DNA of 64,000 nt. Origin: Chloroflexota bacterium. Lineage in GTDB: Bacteria; Chloroflexota; Dehalococcoidia; Tepidiformales; Tepidiformaceae. Positions within the stretch are counted from its first letter, which is position 1, and each line of letters begins with the position of its first letter. Below are positions 34,345 through 42,508 of the stretch, in pieces. The translations under genes and the position numbers were made by a program. The stretch is taken from contig JAPOQN010000001.1 of assembly GCA_026710655.1 (NCBI GenBank), positions 124,001 to 188,000 on the forward strand, in the 5' to 3' direction. The notes under the pieces were generated by a model. That model did not search any database and was not told the origin of the DNA. It was given only the letters and a program-made list of their open reading frames with translations.

Positions 34345-34374
34345 GCGGGCCACGGTGGCCCGCCGTTGCGCAAC
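34345..34374. promoter_or_regulatory. Two adjacent palindromes in the divergent promoter region
   Basis: GCGGGCCAC-G-GTGGCCCGC (34345-34363, perfect 9-base arms) and GTTGCGCAAC (34365-34374, perfect). They cover the spacer and -35 region of the gene starting at 34391 and lie upstream of the hydratase operon promoter. No T-tract. Likely operator sites for one or both directions. Confidence 0.45.
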
Positions 34375-34378
34375 CCGG

Positions 34379-34384
34379 TACGGT
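34379..34384 (+). promoter_or_regulatory. -10 element, leaderless promoter of the zinc-finger gene
   Basis: TACGGT with a 6-base gap to ATG 34391. Confidence 0.5.
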
Positions 34385-34390
34385 GACTTT

Positions 34391-34795
34391 ATGGCCGAGG
34401 AACGCTGCGCCCTTGGGGGACGCTTTCGGCGTTGTCGCCGCCCTCCCCGGGATACCTGCCAGTACTGCGCCCGCCCCATCTGCAAGGATCACGCCTACGT
34501 CCTCGAAGGCTACGACGCCGTTTGCACCCGCCCTTCCTGCCGGGCCAAGCACGACGAGCTTCCCGGCCACCACGAATACGTCCGCGGCGTGCGCCTCCGC
34601 AACCGCGACTCCCTCTGCGGGTTCGAGGGCTGCGAGTTCAAGCACACCTTCGACTGCACGAAGTGCGGGGGGCGTTTCTGCCTCCGCCACCTTTCCGATG
34701 AGCTTTACCCCTCGGTGGGCTCCCGCGAGCCTGCCGCCATGGCCATCGTCTGCGCCCACTGCTGGGAACGCCGCACCGTCTGGAGCAAGCCATGA
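34391..34795 (+). CDS. Cysteine-rich zinc-binding protein
   Basis: 134 residues with many metal-ligand pairs: CQYCARPICKDH (about 23-34), VCTRPSCRAKH, then CTKCGGRFCLRHL and CAHCW near the end. Two treble-clef or AN1/B-box-like modules are plausible. No enzyme motif. It starts at ATG 34391 with a -10 hexamer at 6 bases, and its stop overlaps the threonine deaminase start (ATGA), so the two are coupled. A DNA, RNA or protein adaptor role is likely; no family name is given. Confidence 0.7.
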   Translation: MAEERCALGGRFRRCRRPPRDTCQYCARPICKDHAYVLEGYDAVCTRPSCRAKHDELPGHHEYVRGVRLRNRDSLCGFEGCEFKHTFDCTKCGGRFCLRHLSDELYPSVGSREPAAMAIVCAHCWERRTVWSKP

Positions 34796-36060
34796 CCGAC
34801 GCCCCCTCCGTCACCATCGCCGATATCGAAGCGGCCCGCGAGGCTATCGCCGGCGGGGTCCTCGAGACGCCAGTGTGGCCCGCCCGCGCCCTTGAGCGCC
34901 TTGCGGGCGTCCCCATCGTGCTCAAGTGCGAGCAGTTGCAGCGTGCCGGCTCGTTCAAGATTCGCGGCGCCCTCAACGCCGTCCGCTGCCTCTCCCCGGA
35001 GGAGCGCGCCCGCGGGCTCGTCGCGGCCAGCGCGGGGAACCACGCGCAGGGAGTCGCCCTCGCTGCCCAGGAGGCGGGGATCGCCGCGACCGTCGTCATG
35101 CCTGAGGGCGCCCCCCTCGTGAAAGCCGCCGCCACCGAGGGCTACGGCGCTCGCGTTGTCCTTCACGGCGACTCACTGGAGGAGGCGCGCGCCCACGCCA
35201 ACGAACTCGCCGAGCGCGATGGCCTTGTCTACATCCCGCCCTTCGACAGCGACGCCGTCATCGCCGGCCAGGGCACCCTTGGACTCGAGCTCCTGGAGCA
35301 GGTCCCGGACCTTTCTGAAGTGCTGGTGCCCGCTGGCGGCGGCGGCCTGCTGGCGGGTGTCGCCACCGCTATCAAGGCCCGCCGCCCCGAGGTGCGCGTC
35401 GTGGGCGTCCAGGCTGCCGCCATGGACGGCATCTGCCACTCCTTCTCGGACGGCGAGGTGCGCAGCGTCTCCCACGCCGGCACCCTCGCCGATGGCGTCG
35501 CGGTCGTCGGCCCCTCCGAGCGCACCTTCGCCCTCATCCGCGAGAACGTCGACGAGATGGTCTCCTGCGGCGACACCGCCATCGCCCAGGCGATGGTCTT
35601 CCTGCTTGAGACCTCGAAGCTGCTGGTCGAGGGCGCAGGCGCCCTCGGCGTGGCCGCCCTCCTCTCCGGCGCCTACCGCCCCCGCGGAAAGACCGTCATC
35701 GTGCTCTCCGGCGGGAACGTCGACATCAACCTGCTCGGCTCGATCGTGCGCCACGGCCTCGTCGAGGACGGCCGCTACCGGCACCTCACCATCGAGATCG
35801 CCGACGTTCCCGGCGAACTCGCCCTCATCGCCGGTGCAATCGCCCGCGAGTCGGCCAACCTGTTGGAAGTGAACCACGACCGCGAGGCTCCCGGCCTCCC
35901 CGTCGATGTCGCCCTCATCCACCTCCTCATGGAGGTCAACGATGCCGACCACTTCGAGCGGGTCAGGGGTGCCCTGCGCAAGGAGGGCCTCGGCGACATG
36001 TCCGACGACCCCCCGCGCATGAACACGGCCGGGGCTCGCCGCCGCTACGACTCAGGCTGA
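34792..36060 (+). CDS. ilvA: Threonine ammonia-lyase (threonine dehydratase)
   Basis: 422-residue PLP enzyme making 2-oxobutanoate from threonine, the first step to isoleucine. PLP Lys56 lies in GSFKIRGA, the phosphate-binding loop is PAGGGGLLAGVA and the Asn loop SAGNHAQG. The C-terminal part (about 330-405, TIEIADVPGELALIAGAIA) is a single ACT domain, as in shorter IlvA/TdcB-like enzymes; isoleucine feedback is therefore uncertain. It overlaps the zinc-protein gene by ATGA. No other branched-chain genes are nearby. Confidence 0.93.
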   Translation: MTDAPSVTIADIEAAREAIAGGVLETPVWPARALERLAGVPIVLKCEQLQRAGSFKIRGALNAVRCLSPEERARGLVAASAGNHAQGVALAAQEAGIAATVVMPEGAPLVKAAATEGYGARVVLHGDSLEEARAHANELAERDGLVYIPPFDSDAVIAGQGTLGLELLEQVPDLSEVLVPAGGGGLLAGVATAIKARRPEVRVVGVQAAAMDGICHSFSDGEVRSVSHAGTLADGVAVVGPSERTFALIRENVDEMVSCGDTAIAQAMVFLLETSKLLVEGAGALGVAALLSGAYRPRGKTVIVLSGGNVDINLLGSIVRHGLVEDGRYRHLTIEIADVPGELALIAGAIARESANLLEVNHDREAPGLPVDVALIHLLMEVNDADHFERVRGALRKEGLGDMSDDPPRMNTAGARRRYDSG

Positions 36061-36077
36061 TCGCCTGGGCTGAAGGC

Positions 36078-36797
36078 TCAGTAGGTAACGAAGCTGCCTT
36101 CGGCCGTCAGCAGGTGGTGCGTGTCGTTCAGGCTCTCGAGCGCCCGGACATGCCCCTTGGCGAGAACCACGTGTACGGACGTGTGCGCGGGCCGGAAGAA
36201 CATGTCGAAATCCGTCGCGATGACGTAGCCGGTGTAGGCGTTGATGACGCCCCCGTGGCAGGCGATCACGATGCGCGCCGCCTCGCCTTCGTGCCTCGCG
36301 ATGATCCCCTCGATGGCGTTCACGACGCGCTTCTGGAACTCGGCGCTCGGCTCCGTCAGCGGGAACACGTCCCACGAGCGTTCCCGCGCCATCCGCTTCC
36401 GCAGCCCCGCCAGGTAGTCGACGCCCAGCGCTTCCGCCGCCGTCTGGTCGCGCGGTACATCGCGAAACATCCCGATCTCGCGCAGGTCGTCGATTACGAC
36501 CGGCTCGAGTCCGTGGTGCCCGCCGATGGCCGCCCCGGTGTCGAACGCGCGCCGCATGGTGCTGGCGTACACGGCGTCGACCCGCTCCGTCGCGAACCGT
36601 TGGCCCACCAGCCGCGCCTGCTCGCGCCCAAGGTCGCTCAGCGGCGCATCGACGCTGTCACCGAGCTTCGCGTTGGGCAAATTGGGGACGGACTGCTGCC
36701 CGTGCCGTACGAGCACGAGTTCGGTCGTCCCCTCTATGCCGGTCAGGAAAGCCTCGTTGAACGCATTGGAAGCTGGACCCCGTTGCGGTTGACTCAC
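36078..36797 (-). CDS. Histidine phosphatase superfamily protein (phosphoglycerate-mutase-like)
   Basis: About 239 residues. The RHG motif VLVRHGQQS holds the phosphorylated His; the second His is in IVIACHGGVINAY. TMRRAFDTGAAI is the usual phosphate-pocket helix. The true start is probably GTG 36797: the ATG 12 bases upstream (36809) lies inside the -10 hexamer TATGCT, whose end is 7 bases from the GTG. The role may be a metabolite phosphatase; a glycolytic mutase is less likely given the divergent C-terminal half. Confidence 0.88.
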   Translation of the reverse strand: MSQPQRGPASNAFNEAFLTGIEGTTELVLVRHGQQSVPNLPNAKLGDSVDAPLSDLGREQARLVGQRFATERVDAVYASTMRRAFDTGAAIGGHHGLEPVVIDDLREIGMFRDVPRDQTAAEALGVDYLAGLRKRMARERSWDVFPLTEPSAEFQKRVVNAIEGIIARHEGEAARIVIACHGGVINAYTGYVIATDFDMFFRPAHTSVHVVLAKGHVRALESLNDTHHLLTAEGSFVTY

Positions 36798-36804
36798 CGC
36801 GCGG

Positions 36805-36810
36805 AGCATA
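36805..36810 (-). promoter_or_regulatory. -10 element, leaderless promoter of the histidine phosphatase gene
   Basis: TATGCT on the minus strand, 7 bases before GTG 36797; it contains the rejected ATG. Confidence 0.45.
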
Positions 36811-36843
36811 CAACCCGCCCCTGAACGCGCGAGCCCACCGGCC

Positions 36844-38046
36844 CTACCAGCGCTGCCCCGACGGAGGCTCGATGAGCGCCTTCTCGGCGATGGCTTCCAG
36901 GGCGGTCGCGCCCGCCGCCCACGGCCAGCTCCCCTCGTCCGGCGCGAACGCGTCCGGGGCGGCGGAGAGGATCGCCGCTGCCATCGCGAGCGTGCGTTTT
37001 GTGCCGGCTACGTCGTGTACGCGGAAGATGCGCGCTCCCTGCGCGTACGCCAACGCTGTCGAGACGTGCGTCTCGAGGTCGCGGTCTTCCGGACCGGTAC
37101 CAGAGACGCTGCCGATGTAGTTCTTGCGCGAGTGCGCCAGCAGCAGCGGCTGCCCCGCCGTGCGCAGCTCGGAGAGGCGCCGCAGCGCCTGCAGGTCCTC
37201 GTCGTGGCTCTTCCCGAAGGCGATTCCCGGGTCGATGGCGATGGCGTCCCGCGACAGCCCCGCCCCCTCCAGCGCTCCCAGCCGCTCCGCCATCCACGAC
37301 ACCGTCTCCGCCACCACGTCCGCGTAAACGGGCGCGGGATCGGGGCGGTGCTTCGGCACCGTGTAGCTGTAGTTGAGTACGTAGCCCGCCCCGCCTTCCG
37401 CCGCCGCCTCCGCCGCGTCCGTGCCGAGCGTCAGCCCGCTGATGTCGTTCACGATGGCCGCGCCCGCCGCGACCGCCGCCTCCGCCACCTCCCGCTTGTA
37501 CGTGTCGATGGAGACCAGGTGCCCTTCCCCCACCAGCGCCGCCACCACCGGCGCCGCGACCGCTGCCTCCGCCCGCGCCTCCAGTTGTGGGCGGCTCGCG
37601 CGCGCCGTCTCCGCCCCCACGTCGATGATGTCCGCCCCTTCCGCCCGCAGCCGTTCCGCGTGCGCGAGCGCCGCCGCCACGTCCGTCCCAACCCCGTCCC
37701 CGGAGAACGAGTCGTCGGTCAGGTTCACGATGCCCATTACGAGCGGCCGGTCGAGCGCCAGTTCGTGCGGTCCGGCCCGCCACACCTCGACCGGCGACAG
37801 GTAGCGCGCAAGCGGACCTGCCAGCGCGCTCCCGCGACGCTCCAACTCCGCCGCCAGCCGCCCGAGGTCGTCCCCGCTGGCGGCCACGCGCCCCACCCCG
37901 TCTGCGACCCTCAGCCCGAGGCCGAGTGCGCTGGTCGCCAGCGCCAGTGGTTCGAGGTCGTCCCCGAAGAACGCGATGTGCTCGGCCTCGCCGTCCGTGG
38001 CCAGTGCCCAGGCGGCCGGCGGGACCACGCGCAGCAGCGGACTCAC
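36844..38046 (-). CDS. folP: Dihydropteroate synthase with N-terminal extension
   Basis: 400 residues; the TIM-barrel DHPS domain spans about 97-400: VMGIVNLTDDSFSGDG, SIDTYKREVAEAAVAAGA, NDISGL, IDPGIAFGK, AHSRKNYIGSVSG and RVHDVAGTKR. It joins pterin pyrophosphate and p-aminobenzoate in folate synthesis. Two oddities: about 95 extra N-terminal residues of unknown fold, and the usual GGESTRPG loop reads GAETARASR, losing residues that contact the substrates. It may therefore be an atypical or related pterin enzyme. GTG 38046 overlaps the DinB-like gene stop by four bases (GTGA). Confidence 0.85.
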   Translation of the reverse strand: MSPLLRVVPPAAWALATDGEAEHIAFFGDDLEPLALATSALGLGLRVADGVGRVAASGDDLGRLAAELERRGSALAGPLARYLSPVEVWRAGPHELALDRPLVMGIVNLTDDSFSGDGVGTDVAAALAHAERLRAEGADIIDVGAETARASRPQLEARAEAAVAAPVVAALVGEGHLVSIDTYKREVAEAAVAAGAAIVNDISGLTLGTDAAEAAAEGGAGYVLNYSYTVPKHRPDPAPVYADVVAETVSWMAERLGALEGAGLSRDAIAIDPGIAFGKSHDEDLQALRRLSELRTAGQPLLLAHSRKNYIGSVSGTGPEDRDLETHVSTALAYAQGARIFRVHDVAGTKRTLAMAAAILSAAPDAFAPDEGSWPWAAGATALEAIAEKALIEPPSGQRW

Positions 38047-38543
38047 CGGCGCGGAACCGGATCGAGGCCGAGCATGCGCCGCGCCTGCCAGAGGTGTTCG
38101 AGGTCGTGCTTGTAGAGGTCGCGCACGAGGTCGATCAGGGCCACCTCGCCACGGTAGGGATGCACCGCCGTCCGCTCCCACTCCTCGCGCGTGAGCCCCC
38201 AGAGCGAGTACGACGTCTCCTGGCGTGCGTAGGCGAAGCCCGAGACCGCCTCGTCGATGCTCACGTACTCATAGTCCTCGGGGAAGGGGATGTCGTCGAG
38301 GTCGACGTTGCGGATGGGGGCGTACGGCCGGCGCAGGATCGTCTCGAACTGCTGGCCCGTCTTCTGTTCCACGTCCTGCAGGTGTACGGCAATCGCGAGC
38401 AGGCACCATCCCTCGTCCGGCCCTTCCCCAGGCTCGCGCGCTTGCCGGTCGCCTTTCGTCCAGAGCAAGCCGCGCAGCTCGCCCGCCGCCTCCCCCAGCG
38501 CCTTCAGGAGAAACCGGTCGCTGCTGGTTGGGGCTTCCTGCAT
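38043..38543 (-). CDS. DinB superfamily four-helix-bundle protein
   Basis: 166 residues with metal-ligand His positions typical of DinB/YfiT proteins: AIAVHLQDVEQ (about 51-61) and a terminal HDLEHLWQARRMLG. Such proteins bind a divalent metal and some act as thiol-dependent transferases or hydrolases. Cotranscribed with folP by GTGA overlap. TAGAAT ends 6 bases before ATG 38543, so the two-gene message looks leaderless. Confidence 0.85.
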   Translation of the reverse strand: MQEAPTSSDRFLLKALGEAAGELRGLLWTKGDRQAREPGEGPDEGWCLLAIAVHLQDVEQKTGQQFETILRRPYAPIRNVDLDDIPFPEDYEYVSIDEAVSGFAYARQETSYSLWGLTREEWERTAVHPYRGEVALIDLVRDLYKHDLEHLWQARRMLGLDPVPRR

Positions 38544-38549
38544 GCCCCC

Positions 38550-38555
38550 ATTCTA
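38550..38555 (-). promoter_or_regulatory. -10 element, leaderless promoter of the DinB-folP operon
   Basis: TAGAAT on the minus strand, 6 bases before ATG 38543. Confidence 0.5.
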
Positions 38556-38580
38556 CGAACCCTGCCAACCCCACCCGCGA

Positions 38581-39138
38581 TCAGGTTATGACCAGCTCCA
38601 CGTTCTCCCGGCAGAGGTCGCAGGACTCCGGTTCCCAGGAGGCGACTTCCACCTCCAGGCACGCGTGCATCGGCGCCCCGAAGTCGGGCGAAGCGCCCCG
38701 GTTCACCATCACGCCCACGCCCACCACCTCCGCGCCCCGCTCCCGCACCGCCTCCACCGTGTCGCGCACGCTGCCCCCCGTCGTCAGCACGTCGTCGACC
38801 ACGAGCACCCGGTCGTCCGGCCCCAGCTCGAACCCGCGGCGGAACTCCCGCCCCGCGCCTTCCTCCTTGCGCTCCGCGATGATCGCCGCGAGGCCCATCC
38901 GCCGGGCCACCTCGAACGCGAGGATGACTCCGCCCGTCGTCGGCCCCGCCACGATGTTCGCTCCCGCATCCGCGAACCGCTCCGCCATCTCCGCGCAGAG
39001 CTCCCCCGTCACATCGGGCCACTGGAGGATGCGGAACTTTTCAATGTAGAGGTTGGCGTGGCGCCCGCTCGAGAGCTGGAAGTGTCCCTCCAGCATCGCG
39101 CCCCGCTGCTCAAGTTCGGCTCGAAGGCTCTCGCTCAT
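38581..39138 (-). CDS. pyrE: Orotate phosphoribosyltransferase
   Basis: 185 residues. PRPP loop VLVVDDVLTTGGSV, plus GHFQLSSGRHANLYIEKF and IVAGPTTGGVILAFEVARRMG, are canonical for stand-alone PyrE, which makes orotidine monophosphate in pyrimidine synthesis. C-terminal Cys residues (SCDLC) follow. ATGA overlap with the upstream lepB indicates coupling. This copy is closer to standard PyrE than the OPRT at 31723. Confidence 0.93.
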   Translation of the reverse strand: MSESLRAELEQRGAMLEGHFQLSSGRHANLYIEKFRILQWPDVTGELCAEMAERFADAGANIVAGPTTGGVILAFEVARRMGLAAIIAERKEEGAGREFRRGFELGPDDRVLVVDDVLTTGGSVRDTVEAVRERGAEVVGVGVMVNRGASPDFGAPMHACLEVEVASWEPESCDLCRENVELVIT

Positions 39139-40052
39139 GGGTCCCCCGGCTCCTCTGGTTCGTCGGGCTCACGTGGTTCCGGGGGCCCCGTGCCCGGCCT
39201 CGGTGTGTCCGTCAGCTCCGCGCCGCCGTTGGGCGCCAGCCCGAAGTCGGAGAACGGCCAGTAGCGCAGTAGCGCCTTCCCCACGATGCGTTCCCGTGGC
39301 ACTAGGCCGACCCTTCCGCTGCGGCTGTCCTGGCTGCTGTTCCGGTTGTCCCCGAGCACGTAGTAGTGCCGGTCTGGGATCAGGATCTCCGGACGCGTGT
39401 CGCTCCAGGTCTCGGTGATGTACGGCTCGTCGAGCAACCGCCCGTTGATGTACACACGCCCCTGGACGATCTCGACGTAGTCCCCGGGAAGTCCGATCAC
39501 GCGTTTGATGAGGTCGTTCCCGGCGCCCGCCGTACTCTCGAACACGATGATGTCGCCCCGCCCGGGCCCGCCGAACACCTGCCGCACATCCCCGGGCTCC
39601 GCGTCCACGAAGGGGATGAAATCCGTCAGCCGGTCCATGTTGACCTCGGCGTAGCCCAGCTTGTTCACGAGCACGTGCTGGCCGTTGTCGAGCGTCGGGA
39701 ACATCGAATAGCCCTCGACGAGGTAGTTCTGCAGGCTCGCCCGCACCGCCAGGAACACGAGCAGCGCCAGCAGCACCGTCTCGATGATTTCGCGCACGAG
39801 CTTGCGGCTGCGGTCCGGCTTCGCCGCCACCTCCACCGCAACTGCCCCCGCCGTCCACGAGGGCACCAGGAATTCCTCCGCCTCGCGCGCAGCGAGCGCG
39901 CCGATCATGGGTTCGCGCGACGAACCTCCCCGCGCCTCCGCGGCCGGCGGCCACGAGGGTGGCGGGGCGCCGATTACCGGGCCGTCACCTGGGGCGCCGT
40001 CCGTCGCGTCTGGCGGGGTCGCCTGGGCACCGTCTTTGTCGTCGGCAGACAC
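39135..40052 (-). CDS. lepB: Signal peptidase I
   Basis: 305 residues. A disordered Pro/Ala N-terminal region of about 85 residues precedes one membrane helix (about 88-106). Catalytic Ser116 in EGYSMFPTL and Lys183 in DLIKRVIGLPGD form the Ser-Lys dyad; GDNRNSSQDSR is the third box. The C-terminal 35 residues are Pro/Glu-rich. It cleaves signal peptides outside the membrane. GTG 40052 lies 6 bases from TAGGCT. The stop overlaps pyrE (ATGA). Confidence 0.95.
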   Translation of the reverse strand: MSADDKDGAQATPPDATDGAPGDGPVIGAPPPSWPPAAEARGGSSREPMIGALAAREAEEFLVPSWTAGAVAVEVAAKPDRSRKLVREIIETVLLALLVFLAVRASLQNYLVEGYSMFPTLDNGQHVLVNKLGYAEVNMDRLTDFIPFVDAEPGDVRQVFGGPGRGDIIVFESTAGAGNDLIKRVIGLPGDYVEIVQGRVYINGRLLDEPYITETWSDTRPEILIPDRHYYVLGDNRNSSQDSRSGRVGLVPRERIVGKALLRYWPFSDFGLAPNGGAELTDTPRPGTGPPEPREPDEPEEPGDP

Positions 40053-40058
40053 CCCCTG

Positions 40059-40064
40059 AGCCTA
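40059..40064 (-). promoter_or_regulatory. -10 element, leaderless promoter of the lepB-pyrE operon
   Basis: TAGGCT on the minus strand, 6 bases before GTG 40052. Confidence 0.5.
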
Positions 40065-40151
40065 TCACCGGCGGGGCTTAGCAGGTCGCGTGTCGCCTGC
40101 CGGTCGCCTACGCTCGGTGGAGGCCGCAACCAATGCGCGCCTGGAGGTTCG

Positions 40152-40889
40152 ATGACTCGCTCCCGCACGATTGCCGCACTGGCAGCCGCTGTCGCCATGC
40201 TCGTCCTTGGCTCCGCCTGTTTCCAGGCCCAGGTTGAAGAGGGTGGTGAAACTGCCAGCTTCATCAGCGTCACCGGCACTGGCGAAGTTCGGGCGGAACC
40301 CGACATCGCTACGGTGAGCACCGGCGTCGAGGTCCGCGCCCAGAGTGTCGCCGAAGCCCGCGCCCGTGCTGCCAATGCCGCCAATGCGGTTGTCGCCGCC
40401 CTTCTCGCCGAAGGCGTCGAGGAAGGCGACATCCGTACCGTCGACTTCTACATCTACCCCGAGTACGACTATCGCGACGAGACCCCTCGTGTTTCCGGCT
40501 ACACGGTTTCAAATACAGTCCAGGTCACAGTTCGCGATGTCGACAGGGTCGGCGAGCTCATTGATGCCGTCGCCGCTGCGGGCGGTGACGCTGTGCGCTT
40601 CAACGGCATCTCCTTTGCCCGCGAAGATCCGAGTGCGCTCGCGCGGGAAGCCCGCGAGCTTGCCATTGCCGACGCGCGAGCGAAGGCCGAGCAGCTGGCC
40701 GAGCTCACGGGCGTCTCCCTCGGGTCGGTCGTCAGCGTCGCCGAGACGAGCTGGGCGGCTCCGCTCGTGGGGCTATCGCCCGAAGCTGAGTTCGCCGTGC
40801 AGGATTCCGCTGCAACCTCGATCCAGCCCGGCACGTCCGCGGTCACGGTCTCGGTGCAGGCCGTCTGGGCGATTGAGGAGGACGAGTAG
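40152..40889 (+). CDS. SIMPL (DUF541) domain lipoprotein
   Basis: 245 residues with signal peptide and lipobox LGSAC (Cys23). The rest is a SIMPL/DUF541 domain: SVTGTGEVRAEPDIATVSTGVEV followed by a helix of Ala/Arg repeats, YRDETPRVSGYTVSNTVQVTVRD and AREARELAIADARAKAEQLAELTG. Family members are envelope proteins linked to oxidative or heat-stress tolerance in some bacteria. ATG 40152 follows CTGGAGG; a -10-like TACGCT is at 40109-40114. Divergent from lepB. Confidence 0.9.
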   Translation: MTRSRTIAALAAAVAMLVLGSACFQAQVEEGGETASFISVTGTGEVRAEPDIATVSTGVEVRAQSVAEARARAANAANAVVAALLAEGVEEGDIRTVDFYIYPEYDYRDETPRVSGYTVSNTVQVTVRDVDRVGELIDAVAAAGGDAVRFNGISFAREDPSALAREARELAIADARAKAEQLAELTGVSLGSVVSVAETSWAAPLVGLSPEAEFAVQDSAATSIQPGTSAVTVSVQAVWAIEEDE

Positions 40890-40892
40890 CGG

Positions 40893-41459
40893 CTAGGCCT
40901 TCAGCTTGCCGGTGCGCTCCAGGACCATGTACCGGCCGAGGCCTTTCATGAAGTGCTGCTCCAGCGTGGGGTAGCGCCTCCGCAGCTCGTTCTGGTACTG
41001 GTTCATGGGGAGCCGCCGCCGGTGGTAGCCGGAGCCGTCGGGTACGGGACCGACTTCGCTGGCCACGGCCACGTACACCGGCCTGATGGCCCGGAAGTGG
41101 TTCTCGTACTGCTCGTTGTAGCTGGTCGCTTCACAGTCCAGGTAGCCCAGCAAGAGCGTCTCCGAGATGGTCGCGCCGGTCTGCTCGTGCGCGGCCCGTG
41201 CGACGAACGCCTCCGCGCTCTCGCCGTCGGCAATGTCACCTTCGACGACGTTCCAGCCTTCGCTGTCGTCCTTCTCCGTCACGTAGCCGTAGTCGCCGCG
41301 GACCACGCAGGCGTAGGCGTAGAGGGCTGGTCTGTCGTCCGGCAGAAGTTCTGTCTCTTCCATGTACACGGCGCGCCAGCCGCGCCCGAGGATGATCTCA
41401 AGGGTTCCGCCGAAGCGCTCTTCAGGCATGGCGGGCATGGGGATGTCGCCCAGGGGCAT
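40893..41459 (-). CDS. Nudix-like fold protein, degenerate Nudix box
   Basis: 188 residues. VVEGDIADGESAEAFVARAAHEQTG has the spacing of a Nudix box (GX5EX7REUXEEXGU), but the RE..EE metal ligands are mostly replaced, so hydrolase activity is doubtful. Flanking strands (RPALYAYACVVRGDYGYV, RPVYVAVASEV) suit the fold. GGAGG precedes ATG 41459 by 11 bases. It follows the GcvT-like gene by 2 bases and is in the same minus-strand operon (MBL, GcvT-like, this gene). Confidence 0.55.
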   Translation of the reverse strand: MPLGDIPMPAMPEERFGGTLEIILGRGWRAVYMEETELLPDDRPALYAYACVVRGDYGYVTEKDDSEGWNVVEGDIADGESAEAFVARAAHEQTGATISETLLLGYLDCEATSYNEQYENHFRAIRPVYVAVASEVGPVPDGSGYHRRRLPMNQYQNELRRRYPTLEQHFMKGLGRYMVLERTGKLKA

Positions 41460-41461
41460 GG

Positions 41462-42508
41462 TTAGGTTTTCCTCCGGCGGTAGAGCGGCTTCTGCGCGAC
41501 CAGCGCGTTCTCTCCGCCTACCGTGATCGCTGTGCCAGGTTGGCTCTGGTTCAGGTTGAGTATTGCCAGTCCTGCCGCAGCGTCAAGCGCGAACGAGTGA
41601 GCGCAGCTCCGCAACTCGCCGACGACCTGCTCGCCCGCCAGTGCGGGCGCCCCCACCGGCGGCGTCGCGTTCCCCTCGAACAGGAGCGCGCTCAGGAGGC
41701 GTGACGGCTCCTCGGGGCGAAGGCCCAGCGCCTCGCTGAGGCCCGCCTCCGCTGGCGTGAGCCCCGTCTCCAGATCCGGTGCGAAAGCCGGAACGCCCGC
41801 CTCGATGCGCGCGATCTCCTGCGCCGCCGCCCCCGCCGGCGCTACCCCCGCTCCTCGCAGCAACCCCAGCAGGTGCTCCGCCACTGGCGGCGCCACCATC
41901 AGCTCGAAACCGTCCTCGCCCAGGCTGCTCGTGCGGATCGCCAGCGCCCGGTACCCGTGGAACTCGAACGGCGCCGCGTGCATCGACGGCAAGCGTGGCG
42001 GGAGCGCTTCGTTCACGTGTTGCGCCGCCGCCTCCGCTGCCCCCGGCCCCGCAATCCCCATCAGGCAGGTCGTCGCCGTGCGGTCCTGGATGACGACGTC
42101 GTACCCCTCCCCCACCGCCGCCTCCAGCATCGACAGGGTCGCCGCTCCCCTCCCCGGCTCGCCCATGACGATGTAGGCGATGCCGCCCGTGCGCGCGACC
42201 AGCGCTAGGTCGGCGATACGCCCGCCCGCGTCGAGTGCCACCGCGCGGAGCGCCCGCCCCTCCTCCAGCTCCCCCGCCGCCTCCCCGAAGACCGCCCCCA
42301 GCACCGTCGCCGCATCCGTGCCGCTCAGCAGCAACCGTGTCCGGTCGGAGCGGTCGAAGGCGACCGCGTTCGACCGCAGCCGCGCGTACTCGTCCTCGCT
42401 GTCGCCGTAGGTTTCGGGGAGCCGCCAGCCCGCGTGCAGGGCGAAGCTCGCGCCAAGCGCCTCGTGGACGGCGTGCAGGGCCAGCCGGTTGATCTCTGTC
42501 TCGCTCAC
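41462..42508 (-). CDS. GcvT/YgfZ-like aminomethyltransferase-fold protein
   Basis: 348 residues with the folate-binding fold of GcvT, YgfZ and DmdA: FDRSDRTRLLLSGTDAATVL near the start, CLMGIAGPGAAE and RTSSLGEDGFELMVAP in the middle, and a beta-barrel-like C-terminal domain. The N-terminal part begins ALHAVHEALGASFALHAGWRLP, like aminomethyltransferases. No glycine-cleavage partners are nearby, so a tetrahydrofolate-dependent demethylase or the YgfZ-type Fe-S repair role are alternatives. ATGA overlap with the upstream MBL gene. Confidence 0.8.
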   Translation of the reverse strand: MSETEINRLALHAVHEALGASFALHAGWRLPETYGDSEDEYARLRSNAVAFDRSDRTRLLLSGTDAATVLGAVFGEAAGELEEGRALRAVALDAGGRIADLALVARTGGIAYIVMGEPGRGAATLSMLEAAVGEGYDVVIQDRTATTCLMGIAGPGAAEAAAQHVNEALPPRLPSMHAAPFEFHGYRALAIRTSSLGEDGFELMVAPPVAEHLLGLLRGAGVAPAGAAAQEIARIEAGVPAFAPDLETGLTPAEAGLSEALGLRPEEPSRLLSALLFEGNATPPVGAPALAGEQVVGELRSCAHSFALDAAAGLAILNLNQSQPGTAITVGGENALVAQKPLYRRRKT

